64,000 nt of DNA from DATAEK01 sp036258055 (GTDB lineage: Bacteria; Acidobacteriota; Vicinamibacteria; Vicinamibacterales; 2-12-FULL-66-21), in contig DATAEK010000140.1 of assembly GCA_036258055.1 (NCBI GenBank), positions 3,228-67,227 on the forward strand. Reading direction: 5' to 3'. How positions within the stretch are numbered: the stretch's first letter is position 1; every line of letters starts with the position of its first letter. Under the pieces are notes generated by a model that saw nothing but the letters and a program-made list of their open reading frames with translations, made no database searches and was not told the DNA's origin. Below are positions 26,862-36,662 of the stretch, in pieces. Position numbers and translations under genes: made by a program.

Positions 26862-28070
26862 ATGACCTCGCTGCGGATCCTGCACGTCGTGCCGTACTAC
26901 CAGCACGCCTGGGCGTACGGCGGCATCCCGCGCGTCGCGACGACGCTGACGCAGGGGCTCGCACGCCGCGGCCATCATGTGACCGTATTCACGACCGATG
27001 CCTGCGACGAACGGTCCCGGTCGAACGCTCCACACACCGCCGACCGGCTCAGAGGCTCGCTCGACGTGCAGGTCTTCCCCAACCTCTCGAACCGGCTGGC
27101 GTATCACTGGCAATTCTTCATGCCATCCGGCCTGAGCGCGAAGTTGCGCGAGTCGGCGGGCTCTTTCGACGTCGGTCACATTCACGCCTGTCACAACCTT
27201 CCGGCGGCGCAGGCCGCGCGCGCCCTCTTGCGCGCAGGCGTCCGGTACGTGCTTTCGCCTCATGGTACGGCCCCCGCGTTCGAACGGCGGGTTCTGGCCA
27301 AGCAAATCTTCACGCGGACGGCCGGACGCCACGTGCTCCCCGGCGCCGCCCGAGTGCTCGCCGTTAGCGACGCTGAACGCAGGCAACTGCTCCGGCTGGG
27401 CATCCCACCGCATCGGATCGCGGTCGTGTCGAATCCCATCGAAGATCGAGAGTACGATCCGAAACCGGACGGCGCGTCGTTCCGCAGCACACACGGCCTG
27501 CGTGAGTCACCCATCATTCTGTTTCTCGGAAAGCTCACCCCCAGAAAAGGCGTGGACGTCTTGCTGCGAGCCTTCGCCACCCTTCGCTGGACTGAGGCAC
27601 GTCTTGTCATCGCGGGCAACGACATGGCCTCTGGCGCGCTCGATACGCTGCTCGAGCCGTCGATTGCGGCCCGGGTGCAACGCGTCGGGCTGCTGCGCGG
27701 CCGCGATCGCCTCGACGCTCTCGCCGCTGCCGACGTCGTCGTCTATCCGTCGCGCGACGAGGTGTTCGGCCTCGTGCCGGTCGAAGCCCTGATGTGCGGA
27801 TCGCCGGTGATCGTATCGAACGACAGCGGCTGCGGTGAAATCATCGGAACAATCGGCGGCGGACACATCGTGCCCTACGGCGACGCGAATGAACTTGCGG
27901 GCGCGATCGACTCGATCCTCGACTTGCCCGATCTGTGGCGCCGGCGCGCCCGCGCTGCCGCCGATCGTGCACGTGTCCGTTTTGGAACCGACGTCGTCTG
28001 CGAAGAGCTCGAGGCCGTGTATCTCGAAGCGATCGGCGCTCGTGGCGAGGAAGGTCGGCGCTCGGCATGA
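26862..28070 (+). CDS. GT4-family glycosyltransferase
   Basis: A 402-residue GT-B enzyme. The N-terminal domain begins ILHVVPYYQHAWAYGGIPRV. The nucleotide-sugar binding half contains FLGKLTPRKGVDVLLRAF and the EX7E motif region PSRDEVFGLVPVEALMCGSP. It transfers a sugar from an activated donor onto a lipid-linked glycan in the cytoplasm; donor unknown. The start is ATG 26862. Although the frame is open back to 26724, that extension overlaps the divergent permease. The stop overlaps the next start (ATGA), so it is coupled to the tandem GT2 gene. Confidence 0.9.
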   Translation: MTSLRILHVVPYYQHAWAYGGIPRVATTLTQGLARRGHHVTVFTTDACDERSRSNAPHTADRLRGSLDVQVFPNLSNRLAYHWQFFMPSGLSAKLRESAGSFDVGHIHACHNLPAAQAARALLRAGVRYVLSPHGTAPAFERRVLAKQIFTRTAGRHVLPGAARVLAVSDAERRQLLRLGIPPHRIAVVSNPIEDREYDPKPDGASFRSTHGLRESPIILFLGKLTPRKGVDVLLRAFATLRWTEARLVIAGNDMASGALDTLLEPSIAARVQRVGLLRGRDRLDALAAADVVVYPSRDEVFGLVPVEALMCGSPVIVSNDSGCGEIIGTIGGGHIVPYGDANELAGAIDSILDLPDLWRRRARAAADRARVRFGTDVVCEELEAVYLEAIGARGEEGRRSA

Positions 28071-29863
28071 TCGCCACCCGTCAAGGGGTCAGCTTCGTCG
28101 TCCCGGTCTACAACGGCCGGCGATGGCTCGCCTCGGTCATCGACGGCATCGAGGCCCAGCGTGACGGAAGGCCGTTCGAGATCATCGTCGTCGACGATGG
28201 CAGCCGAGACGGGTCTCGACGTGTGCTGAAGGAGGCCGAGGCGGCGGGACGGCTGAGGATCATCGACGGTCCGCGCCGAGGATCGGCCGCGGCACTCAAC
28301 GCGGGCTTGCGCGAAGCGCAATACTCGATCATCTGTCAGATCGATCAGGACGTCATCTTGCAGCCAGGCTGGCTCCCGCCACTTCTGAGCGCACTCGAGG
28401 ATCCCGGCGTTGCCGCCGCACAAGGACATTACGTCACGGCACCTGATGCCGGATTCTGGGCGCGGGTGATGGGTCGCGACCTCGAGCAGCGCTACGCGGA
28501 CATCCCCGGCGACTCCACCGATCATGTCTGCACTGGGAACAGCGCCTATCGAGCGAGCGCGCTGCACCAGTGCGGCCTCTTCGACGAAGAGATGGGCTAC
28601 GGATCGGACAACGATCTGAGCTATCGCTTGACCGATGCAGGATACCGGCTGGCATTCTGCCGCTCGGCGCTCAGCGTCCATCGCTGGCGCGACGACCCGC
28701 GCGGCTACCTGCGGCAGCAGTTCGGAGTCGGCTACGGGCGACTCGACATCCTTGCCAAACATCCCCATCGCGTGACCGGAGACGACGTGTCCGGGGCGGT
28801 GATGATGGCGCACGGACCGCTCATGGCTGTCGCACTCGCGTGTCTGGTGTGGGCCGGCGCCGCCACGGTTGCCGGCGCCCCTTTCGCAACTGCTCTCGGC
28901 GTAGGGCTCGGGATTCTGTTGCTGCTGTTCACGGAACGCGCGTGGGCGGGCGTGATCGCCTGGCGTCGATCCCGCGATGCCACGGCGCTTTCGTTCTGTC
29001 TGGTGCACCTGCTTCGAGATCTGGCGTGGGTGAGCGCGGTGACGCTGTGGACCGCGCGCAGGCTCACGCGCGTACGCCGGTCACCCGCGCACAGCATGTA
29101 CCGAGGTCGTGAAGCTGATCCTCAATCGACGAGGGATCGGCGGTTGAACCCGTATCGAGTGCTCGCAATTGTCCCGGCGTTCAACGAGGCATCCAATCTC
29201 CCCCGCGTCGTAGGTGAGCTGCGTGAGCGGGCTCCAGGCCTCGACATCCTGGTCGTCAACGATGGCTCGACCGACGGGACGGTGGACCTGCTTCCTGGCC
29301 TCGGCGTGAGCTGGCTCTCGCTGACCGAGCGGGTAGGCGTCGGCGGGGCCGTGCGCGTGGGGCTGCGATACGCGGTGCGCGACGGCTACGAGTACGTCGT
29401 GCGCGTGGACGGCGATGGCCAACATCGCGCGTGCGACATCCGGCGGCTGCTGGCGCCGGTGTGCAGCGGCCGGCTCGACGCGGTGATCGGGTCGCGGTAT
29501 CTGGGACGCCCGCTGCGATGGCGATCGCCATTGCGAATCAGCCAGGCCGCGCTCGCCCGCTGTCTCTCCCTTCTGACCGGCACGCGCATCACCGATCCGA
29601 CGTCAGGATTCTGGCTGTTCGGTCCGCGCGCGATCCGCCTGCTGGGCAAACACCATCCCACAGGATACGGCGAGCCGGAGCTCGCGCTTTTTCTCTCGCG
29701 CAACGGTCTGCGATTCGGCGAGATCGCCATCCGCATGCGCCCGCGAATCGCAGGGCGAACGTCGATTACACCCGCGCGCGCGAGCCTCGCGTTCGGAAGA
29801 ACGGTCCTCGCGATGATGATCGTGCCGATCCGCCGGATGGTCGAAGGGCAAGGCCATGACTGA
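28067..29863 (+). CDS. Tandem GT2-GT2 fusion glycosyltransferase
   Basis: A 598-residue protein with two complete family-2 domains. The first (1 to about 240) has FVVPVYNGRRWL, IIVVDDGSRDGS, DQD in CQIDQDVIL and GYGSDNDLSYRL. It is followed by two to three membrane segments (about 245-330). The second (about 360-598) resembles dolichyl-phosphate-mannose synthase-type enzymes: VLAIVPAFNEASNLPRVV, LVVNDGSTDGTV, RVDGDGQH and DPTSGFWLFG. There is no stop or frameshift at the join, so it reads as a genuine fusion. The second half commonly partners a DUF2304 protein, and one follows directly. Confidence 0.88.
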   Translation: MIATRQGVSFVVPVYNGRRWLASVIDGIEAQRDGRPFEIIVVDDGSRDGSRRVLKEAEAAGRLRIIDGPRRGSAAALNAGLREAQYSIICQIDQDVILQPGWLPPLLSALEDPGVAAAQGHYVTAPDAGFWARVMGRDLEQRYADIPGDSTDHVCTGNSAYRASALHQCGLFDEEMGYGSDNDLSYRLTDAGYRLAFCRSALSVHRWRDDPRGYLRQQFGVGYGRLDILAKHPHRVTGDDVSGAVMMAHGPLMAVALACLVWAGAATVAGAPFATALGVGLGILLLLFTERAWAGVIAWRRSRDATALSFCLVHLLRDLAWVSAVTLWTARRLTRVRRSPAHSMYRGREADPQSTRDRRLNPYRVLAIVPAFNEASNLPRVVGELRERAPGLDILVVNDGSTDGTVDLLPGLGVSWLSLTERVGVGGAVRVGLRYAVRDGYEYVVRVDGDGQHRACDIRRLLAPVCSGRLDAVIGSRYLGRPLRWRSPLRISQAALARCLSLLTGTRITDPTSGFWLFGPRAIRLLGKHHPTGYGEPELALFLSRNGLRFGEIAIRMRPRIAGRTSITPARASLAFGRTVLAMMIVPIRRMVEGQGHD

Positions 29864-30287
29864 CGCCGTTCAGGTGATCGCGATTTCGATCAGCGCGGCA
29901 CTGCTGCTCCTGGTGCTCGAGCTGGTCCGGCGGCGGAAGTTGACCGAGGAACACTCGTTCATCTGGATCATCGGCTCGATTGCGCTGCTGTGTCTGTCGA
30001 TCCGCCGGGACATCCTGCACGCGACGGCGCGGACACTTGGAGTGCACTACCCGCCTGCGGTTCTGATTCTCGCCCTGGGTTTTCTGGTGTTCGTCGTGTC
30101 GCTGTATTTCTCCGTCGTGCTCTCGCAGCAGCGCAAGCTGATCGAGCGGTTGGTCGAGGATCTCGCGCTCCTCGAGTCGGACCTGCGCGAGCTGCGGCGA
30201 TCAGTCCGGACCGTAGCGCCCGCGGACGTGGTGCCAGGCACCGCGGATCACCGCCGCCAGGCCGGGGATCAGCGGCGCGTCAGCTGA
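29856..30287 (+). CDS. DUF2304 small membrane protein
   Basis: A 143-residue protein with three hydrophobic segments (about 5-22, 33-48, 67-90), the motif EEHSFIWIIGSIALLCLSIR and a C-terminal helix (QRKLIERLVEDLALLESDLR). This is the DUF2304 pattern, usually found next to polyprenyl-phosphate glycosyltransferases like the one just upstream, with which it overlaps by 8 bp. It may be a membrane partner of that enzyme; the function is not established. Its last 87 bp overlap, tail to tail, the end of the convergent GT gene. Confidence 0.8.
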   Translation: MTDAVQVIAISISAALLLLVLELVRRRKLTEEHSFIWIIGSIALLCLSIRRDILHATARTLGVHYPPAVLILALGFLVFVVSLYFSVVLSQQRKLIERLVEDLALLESDLRELRRSVRTVAPADVVPGTADHRRQAGDQRRVS

Positions 30288-32513
30288 CGTCACGGCATAC
30301 GCCGCGTTCAGCCCCACAATCCAGCCTCCCCGCGCAAGTCCGGCTACTCCGCCCGACCCGTTGGCTTCGCCCGCAACCTTGAGGTGATTGCGGGTCGCGA
30401 AATACAAACGTCGAGCCGATCGGCGACCGATCGAGCTGTGGCCCTGGTGATACGCGCGGCCCGCAGGCACGCAGCACGAGCGAAAACCGGCCGATCGAGC
30501 GCGGAGACAGAGATCGAGATCCTCGAATGAGTAGAAGTAGTCCTCGCGAAACAGTCCGACCTGTTCGAGGACGGCCCGAGTCAGGAGCATCACACACCCG
30601 CTGACGGCGTCGACGTCCCGCAGTCCGTCGGGAACGGCGCTCACATGCCTCCCCGCATCCCGATGAAGCATCCGCCCGGTGACCATCGAATATGAAATGC
30701 CTGCGGACTCGAGTCGGCCTGGCTCTGAGCGCGACAGCAACGCCGGCCCGAGAATTCCCGCGGTCGCATGCGCCTTTGATGCGGCCAGCAGGATCCCGAT
30801 CGCATCCGGCGCGAGCACCGCGTCGCTGTTCACGAGCAGCACCCGCTCGGCGCCACCCTCCAACGCCTCCCGGATGCCCACATTGCAGCCGCCGGGAAAT
30901 CCGAGATTCCTGCCGGTCTCGACGATCGTCAGATCCGGCAGCATCTGCCGCAACCGATCGGCGGATCGATCCGACGATCCGTTGTCGACGATGACGATGC
31001 GGTCGGGAGGGGCGAACGACGTTTGGAGGGAACGGACGGCGAGCCAGGTGTCGTCGGCGGTGTTGTAGTTGAGGATGACGGCGGTCACGCCCGTTCGTAC
31101 GGAGACCGCAGCAGGCCGATCGACGACTACCTCCTCCAGCTCCGACTCGGACGGTCGAAGTGGCTTCGTCCCCGCGCGCGAAAGCTCTTCGTAGATCGCA
31201 CTCAGCTCCCCAACATCGTCTTCGAGGCTTCTCGGAGGCGCGACGCCTGCACGCAACTGCGCGAGAAGGCCCGACTCCTCCAGCAGCCGACGCAACTGCG
31301 CCGCCAGCGCCTGCGGGTTACCAGCCTCGAAAAGCAGGCCGTTCCGGCCGTGCGTCACGGCTTCAGCCATGCCACCCAGATCGGACGCGACAACCGGGAT
31401 GCCGATGGCGAACGCCTCCTGAATGACAATCGGGGCGTTCTCGATCCAGATCGAGGGAACCACGAGGACGTCGATTTCGCTCAAGAGATCGGGCATCCGA
31501 TCGTGTGGGGCGGGCCCGACACGCCGGACGAACGGTGACGCCAGGAGCGGGGCGAGCACGTCGCGATAGGTGTCTTCCCCGTGATACGAGGTGGTCTCGC
31601 CAACCAGATCCACCGTGACGGATCCCGGGGGGAGGAGCTTCACTGCCTCGAGCAGGATGTGTGGTGCCTTGGTGGGAAGGAACGCACCCGCAAACCCGAT
31701 TCGAAGGAACGATGACCGCGCCGGCTCAGCGGGCTGAAAACGCGTGAGGTCTACCCCCTGCGATCGGCGGCGGATGCGTGAGGGCGTGACGCCAAACCTC
31801 TGGAAGTGATCGGCGATCGTCTGGGAGGGAGCGAGAAACAGGTCGATGTGGCTCGCCGCCTCCTGCATGCATTCCAGACGCGCGAGAGATGAGGCCCTCG
31901 TGCTAGCGGCCGGGGCTGCAGCATCGGCGGCACGCATCACGAGTCGAACGGCATCGGCAAGCCCGGGAACGCTGAGCGATCGGATCGCATGCCCCGCGCG
32001 CCACGACAGGGTCCCGGCGGCGCTGACCGCCGGCAAACAGCGGTCGCACCCTTCGTCGTATGGTCCTGCACACCGCCGGCCGTCGAGATCGAAGAGCTGC
32101 CCACGGTGGCACATCATCCAGTAGTCGTGCAGCGTCATCACGACGGGGAGGTGCATCGCAGCCAGCTGCCTGGGCAGACCGGCCGACAAACAGGTCAGGT
32201 GCTGGATGTGCACGACATCCGGATCGTACCCGCCGATGACATCCGCCGCGATGTTCAGGAGCGCGGGGTTGGTGTAGGTCTCTTCGAACGAGCCACAGGC
32301 TTCGAAGGTGTTGTTGATGCGAAAGATCTCGATCCCGTCGAGCTCTTCGCGGCGGACGCAGTACTGTGGCCGTCCAGCGTCCGCCTCGCGCGTGAGGACC
32401 GCGACGCGATTCCCCGGCGTCGCCGCGAGAGCGGTGGCAATCTCGCGTGTGTAGGTTTCCGTACCGCCGGACGACCCGGGGGGAAAAGCGTGGATGATGA
32501 ACAGAATTCGCAT
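30201..32513 (-). CDS. GT4-GT2 fusion glycosyltransferase
   Basis: A 770-residue protein combining two enzymes. The N-terminal half is GT4 (MRILFIIHAFPPGSSGGTET, FAGAFLPTKAPHILLEAV, IENAPIVIQEAFAIGIPVVA). From about residue 455 a GT2 rhamnosyltransferase-like domain follows (TAVILNYNTADDTWLAVRSL, IVIVDNGSSD, NLGFPGGCNVGI, DYFYSFEDLDLCLRARSAGF). The start is ATG 32513, sharing one base with the preceding stop; the frame is open further upstream but that part overlaps the preceding gene. It is the last gene of the nadB-proS-TMTC-GT operon. The 3' end overlaps DUF2304 on the other strand. Confidence 0.88.
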   Translation of the reverse strand: MRILFIIHAFPPGSSGGTETYTREIATALAATPGNRVAVLTREADAGRPQYCVRREELDGIEIFRINNTFEACGSFEETYTNPALLNIAADVIGGYDPDVVHIQHLTCLSAGLPRQLAAMHLPVVMTLHDYWMMCHRGQLFDLDGRRCAGPYDEGCDRCLPAVSAAGTLSWRAGHAIRSLSVPGLADAVRLVMRAADAAAPAASTRASSLARLECMQEAASHIDLFLAPSQTIADHFQRFGVTPSRIRRRSQGVDLTRFQPAEPARSSFLRIGFAGAFLPTKAPHILLEAVKLLPPGSVTVDLVGETTSYHGEDTYRDVLAPLLASPFVRRVGPAPHDRMPDLLSEIDVLVVPSIWIENAPIVIQEAFAIGIPVVASDLGGMAEAVTHGRNGLLFEAGNPQALAAQLRRLLEESGLLAQLRAGVAPPRSLEDDVGELSAIYEELSRAGTKPLRPSESELEEVVVDRPAAVSVRTGVTAVILNYNTADDTWLAVRSLQTSFAPPDRIVIVDNGSSDRSADRLRQMLPDLTIVETGRNLGFPGGCNVGIREALEGGAERVLLVNSDAVLAPDAIGILLAASKAHATAGILGPALLSRSEPGRLESAGISYSMVTGRMLHRDAGRHVSAVPDGLRDVDAVSGCVMLLTRAVLEQVGLFREDYFYSFEDLDLCLRARSAGFRSCCVPAGRAYHQGHSSIGRRSARRLYFATRNHLKVAGEANGSGGVAGLARGGWIVGLNAAYAVTSADAPLIPGLAAVIRGAWHHVRGRYGPD

Positions 32514-33454
32514 CAGACGCCATCCACGGTCAGGAGATCCCGCCCTTCGCGCGCTGCCCGAGCGCCAAGATACTGCCCCAGTGGAAACGCCACCGCCAGC
32601 GCCACCCCGCGGGCCAACGCTCTGATCCGAGCGGTACGTTCTCCGGCTGCCAGACGCAGATGCAGCGGCAGTGCGGACGCGATCGAGCGGGCCAACGCAC
32701 CGAGCGTGGGAATCGTCGAGAGACCGAAGAGCGATTGCAGCTGCTGGTGCACCAGGTAGGTTCGCCCCAATTCGTAACGGGCCGAACGATCGTGTGAGTG
32801 CCACACGACGGCCTCAGGCACGTATGCGAGCCGATGCCCCGACTGCAGCACCTCCAGCGCCCACTCGAGATCTTCGGCAATGCGGGCGTGCCGGAATGGC
32901 CGGGATCGCCAGACCGACATCCGGATGCACGAGCACACGTTGTCGAAGACGCAAAGCAGGTACCGTTCGACGGGCGTGAGCGCTTCGAACGCTGCAGGTG
33001 TGATCGGACCGACGACACGCGATGAGTCCTGCGCGGCGATCCAGCCCGAGAGATAGTGGGCCGTGATGCGGCTCGCATCCGGCCACGGGCGCTGGCGGGC
33101 GTAGGTCCCGGCGATTGTCCCATCGTCGAGCAACGGCCGGACGAGTGAGACCAGCCAGCTCTTCGACGCCGGCACCGCATCCTGCACCGTGAGCACCGCG
33201 AGTTCGGTCCGAATTGCTGAGAGCGCGAGATTGCGGGTATCCCCGTGATTGAACTGAGCCGGCGCCACGCGCAGCACCTGCACGCCGCGGTTTTCGAGCA
33301 AATCGACGCTGCCGTCTGTCGATCCGGAATCGACCGCGACGATCGGCGCCGCTTCGATCCCCTCCTGCTCCGCAATCGCATCGAGCAACCGCGCGAGACC
33401 TGGCCCACCGTTGCGGGTTGGAATCACGATCGCCACGCGACTTGTCGGCGTCAT
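32513..33454 (-). CDS. GT2-family glycosyltransferase (rhamnosyltransferase-like)
   Basis: A 313-residue GT2 enzyme: VAIVIPTRNGGPGLARLLDA, IVAVDSGSTDGSVDLL, FNHGDTRNLAL and the acceptor-site region ARIAEDLEWALEVLQSGHRL. The FNHG.TRN block is typical of rhamnosyltransferase-like members. The start is ATG 33454, overlapping the upstream GT4 stop by 4 bp (ATGA); a longer in-frame start at 33514 would cut into that gene. It acts in the cytoplasm on the same glycan as its neighbours, by inference. Confidence 0.88.
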   Translation of the reverse strand: MTPTSRVAIVIPTRNGGPGLARLLDAIAEQEGIEAAPIVAVDSGSTDGSVDLLENRGVQVLRVAPAQFNHGDTRNLALSAIRTELAVLTVQDAVPASKSWLVSLVRPLLDDGTIAGTYARQRPWPDASRITAHYLSGWIAAQDSSRVVGPITPAAFEALTPVERYLLCVFDNVCSCIRMSVWRSRPFRHARIAEDLEWALEVLQSGHRLAYVPEAVVWHSHDRSARYELGRTYLVHQQLQSLFGLSTIPTLGALARSIASALPLHLRLAAGERTARIRALARGVALAVAFPLGQYLGARAAREGRDLLTVDGV

Positions 33455-34827
33455 CCTGTACCGGCCACCGGCCTGTTCGTCGCGGCGCTCACTGCGGTGT
33501 AGCGTTCCTCCCACTCGCGAGCGTCTTCGGCGATCGTCTTGATCGGCGGGGCGTTCGACGCCAAGCGCGTGACGAGACCCGGATCGTCGATGAAGCGCTG
33601 CAAGGCAGCTGAGAGTGCGGCGGTGGCCGTCGCCTCGTAGAGAACCCCATTCACATCGTGATCGATGAACTCTGGGATTCCGCCCACGCGGGCTGCGACG
33701 ACCGGCACGCCGTGCATGAAGGCCTCCTGGATCACGAGGGGCGCGTTCTCCGGCCAGAGCGACGGAACGACCACGACGTCGAGGGAACCGTAGATCCGCG
33801 GTACCTCCGCCCGATCGAAGGCGCCGGCAAACCGCACCGGCAGACCTTCCGCGCGACGGCGAAGATCAGTCGTGTATCGAGGATCCACGTTGGGGTCGCC
33901 GAAGACGACGACCTCGAACGGTCCGGCCAGGCGACGCGCCGAGTCGAGCAGGACGTGGACGCCCTTGTGCCAGACGATCGTTCCGACGAAACCAATCCGA
34001 AGCGATCCCGAACCTGACTGACGGATGGTCTCAGCTGCTGGCGGAAATCCTAGTCTCGACACGCGGATCCGATCGGACTTCAACCCGAGACGGACGTACT
34101 CGCGCGCGAGATACTCAGAAGGCGAGACGAACAGATCGACGGTGTCGAAGACATGACGCGCGTAGCTCAGGCGCGCTGACAGATCCTCCGGTGACACCCC
34201 CGGCACCGGCAGTTTCCTCGCGGCGGCATTCGCGAGCCGAGGGAAGCGGCGGGCCGCGACGGCTCCGGCCCGCGAGATTGCGCCACCGCCAGGACCTCGA
34301 GAAATCGCCGCCGCGGCAATGAGCGCCTGAAAGGGCGACTGCTGGAAGCATCGGCTGCAACGCTCCGTGTCGATGACGTCGCAGACGTGCGACTCCGCGA
34401 CGTGAACCCGCTGACCGCCCGAGGCGCACACCAGCGTGTAGTCGTGAAGCGTTGCGACCGATGGGATCGAGCGCTGACGCGCGAGCATCGGCAGATCGAA
34501 CGACAGGTTGAGCAGGTTGTGCACGTGCAGCACATCCGGCCTGATGATGTCGAGGGCGTGTGCGAGCTGCGCATTGATACGAGCTGAACGGTAGGTCTGG
34601 TCGAACCGATCCACCCGCCAGTTGTTGACGATCTCGATGACGGGCAGGCTGTCGCACCTCCGCCATCTGACCGTTCCGTGCGGGACGCTCCCGTCGAACT
34701 CTGAGGTCAGGATGAACACGTCGTGTCGCGACGAAAGCTCGCGCGCCAGCTCGTAAGCGTAGATCTCGGACCCAGCGCGATGACGCGGCAGGAAATCATG
34801 AATCGCGTGGAGGATCCGCTGCCGCAT
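33451..34827 (-). CDS. GT4-family glycosyltransferase
   Basis: A 458-residue GT-B enzyme starting MRQRILHAIHDFLPRHRAGS. It has an N-terminal acceptor domain with the Cys-containing segment DTERCSRCFQQ, and a C-terminal donor domain with RIGFVGTIVWHKGVHVLL and PSLWPENAPLVIQEAFMHGV (the EX7E region). It is closely similar in layout to the GT4 half of the 30.2-32.5 kb fusion, including the Cys-rich insert, which suggests a shared ancestor. The start is ATG 34827, one base after the preceding stop; GTG 34842 is less likely. Confidence 0.88.
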   Translation of the reverse strand: MRQRILHAIHDFLPRHRAGSEIYAYELARELSSRHDVFILTSEFDGSVPHGTVRWRRCDSLPVIEIVNNWRVDRFDQTYRSARINAQLAHALDIIRPDVLHVHNLLNLSFDLPMLARQRSIPSVATLHDYTLVCASGGQRVHVAESHVCDVIDTERCSRCFQQSPFQALIAAAAISRGPGGGAISRAGAVAARRFPRLANAAARKLPVPGVSPEDLSARLSYARHVFDTVDLFVSPSEYLAREYVRLGLKSDRIRVSRLGFPPAAETIRQSGSGSLRIGFVGTIVWHKGVHVLLDSARRLAGPFEVVVFGDPNVDPRYTTDLRRRAEGLPVRFAGAFDRAEVPRIYGSLDVVVVPSLWPENAPLVIQEAFMHGVPVVAARVGGIPEFIDHDVNGVLYEATATAALSAALQRFIDDPGLVTRLASNAPPIKTIAEDAREWEERYTAVSAATNRPVAGTG

Positions 34828-34828
34828 G

Positions 34829-36637
34829 TCAGCGTCCAGCACCCGCCGCTTCCGCGAGCTTGCGGTTCCGTTCGACGCAGTCCGTGGCGCCAGGTGTGGC
34901 CGGCGCGATCACCCGCACTTCGTCGCAGAGCACGGCTGCGGTGCGATAGTCGTGAAACGTCTGCTCGTACAGGCGGGCGAGCTGCAGACGCGCCAGGACG
35001 TTCCTGGGATCGACGCCGATCGCCTGCCGGTAGTAATCCCGGGCGCCTTCGGGCTGACCGCGCACGAGCGCGAGGGCTGCAAGGTTCGTATACACCCGCG
35101 GGAATCGAGGATCGGCGCGCAGGACCTCGTGAAACGCGGCGTCCGCCTCGTCCAGCCGTCCAGCCTGACCCAGACAGATGCCGAGGTTGAGCCGCGCATC
35201 GCGGTTGTCAGGGCGCATTTCGAGCACGGTCTGGTATTCACCAATCGCCGCGGCGCAGTCCCCGGCCTCGCGGAGTGAATCCCCCAGCACGTAGTGCGGC
35301 TCCCACATTCCGGGAGCGGCGGCCGCAGCCTGACGCCAGAGGGCGACAGGATCCTGCCATACACGGTTTCTGGCGACGGTCACCGATCCGAGCCCGAGGA
35401 CGACAAGCCCGAGCGCCGCCGCGTAACCCGCTGGCACATCCGTGCGCCCGTCGCGCGACAGCACGCGAGACGCCAGCGCGGCAACCACCACGAACACGCC
35501 CGCGCTCGCAAAGTAGGCACGGTGCTCGGCCATGCCCTCTCGAAGGGCGACCACACTCGAGGACGGCGCGATGACGGTGAGGAACCAGAGGATGCCGAAT
35601 GCGACGAGCGGAACGGTGTCGCGGACGCCGAACGCGAGGATCGCGAGACCAGTCAGCCCTCCCAGCGCCGCAAGCCCGAGCGGATCCAGCAACGACGTCA
35701 CGGTGTGCACACCGTGCATGATTGACTGGCCGATCGGCAGCACCAGGAGTCCCACGTATCGCCAGATGACGATCGACTGGGTAAGGAGATTGAGGATCGG
35801 AGATCGCGAGAAACTCGCGTCAGCGCCAACGAGCACGCTCAGGCGATAGGCCGCCGCAAGACCTGCCGCGACGATCGCAGGAATGAAAACCCGCACCAGC
35901 CGCCGTCGTCTTGCCTCGGGAGGACCGGGCAGGAGGAGCCAGTCGTACGCCAGCGCGACGACAGGCAGTGCCGCGGCGACCTCCTTGGACAGCAGCGCCA
36001 GCGCCCCGCACACGACCGCCAAAGCGAGCGGGAGCGCGATGCCCGTCCGTCCAGGTGGCTGCGCCGTTGGCGAGGCCAGTCGAAGCATCGCCTCACGCGA
36101 GAACAACAGCGCCGCGAGAAAGAACAGGCCGCAGAGCAACTCCGACCGTCCCGAGATGTATCCGGCGCCCTCGGTCATCAGGGGATGAACGGCGAACAAC
36201 GATGCGCCAGTCAGCGCGGCCCAGATGTCGACCGTGTCTCCCCTGGGCAGGGCGCCGCTGCGCTCGCGGGCGTCGGCAAGCGCGCGCAGGAGCAGCGCGT
36301 AGAGCAGCACGGAGACGATCGCGTGCAGCAGGACATTGGTGAGGTGAAAACCGAATGGACGATAGCCCCAGACCGCGCGATCGATCGCGTAGGACGCGTT
36401 GACGACCGGCCGAAACGGCGAGTAGATGAGTACGTAGCGAAAATTGGAGGGGTCGACCAGCGACTGATTGCTGATGATGGTGTCGTGGTCGTCGTAGACG
36501 AACGGATTGTCGAGCGCGTTCGCGTAGACGGCGACCACGAGACACGCGACGGTCGCACCCGCGAGGAGACGGCCCCGCGACACCGGCGCGCCGGTTGCAC
36601 GCGAGGTCTTCCGGCGCGCCTGCCGCGGTGTGCCCAT
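34829..36637 (-). CDS. TMTC-like polytopic membrane protein with TPR repeats
   Basis: A 602-residue protein. The N-terminal three-quarters carry about ten membrane segments, with an acidic loop after the first (NPFVYDDHDTI), typical of GT-C fold glycosyltransferases of the TMTC/PMT-like group. The last 170 residues are at least three TPR units (VLGDSLREAGDCAAAIGEYQ, NLGICLGQAGRLDEADAAFH, NLAALALVRGQPEGARDYYR). Bacterial members are thought to glycosylate exported proteins or lipids using lipid-linked sugars on the outer face of the membrane; the substrate is unknown. It lies 25 bp after proS. Confidence 0.82.
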   Translation of the reverse strand: MGTPRQARRKTSRATGAPVSRGRLLAGATVACLVVAVYANALDNPFVYDDHDTIISNQSLVDPSNFRYVLIYSPFRPVVNASYAIDRAVWGYRPFGFHLTNVLLHAIVSVLLYALLLRALADARERSGALPRGDTVDIWAALTGASLFAVHPLMTEGAGYISGRSELLCGLFFLAALLFSREAMLRLASPTAQPPGRTGIALPLALAVVCGALALLSKEVAAALPVVALAYDWLLLPGPPEARRRRLVRVFIPAIVAAGLAAAYRLSVLVGADASFSRSPILNLLTQSIVIWRYVGLLVLPIGQSIMHGVHTVTSLLDPLGLAALGGLTGLAILAFGVRDTVPLVAFGILWFLTVIAPSSSVVALREGMAEHRAYFASAGVFVVVAALASRVLSRDGRTDVPAGYAAALGLVVLGLGSVTVARNRVWQDPVALWRQAAAAAPGMWEPHYVLGDSLREAGDCAAAIGEYQTVLEMRPDNRDARLNLGICLGQAGRLDEADAAFHEVLRADPRFPRVYTNLAALALVRGQPEGARDYYRQAIGVDPRNVLARLQLARLYEQTFHDYRTAAVLCDEVRVIAPATPGATDCVERNRKLAEAAGAGR

Positions 36638-36662
36638 CAGGTCTGCGACATGCCGCCGAGCA

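Noticed and set aside
29050..29160. Two separate genes instead of the GT2-GT2 fusion
   Set aside because: There is no stop codon or frameshift between the domains, and no ribosome site precedes the internal ATG near 29097.
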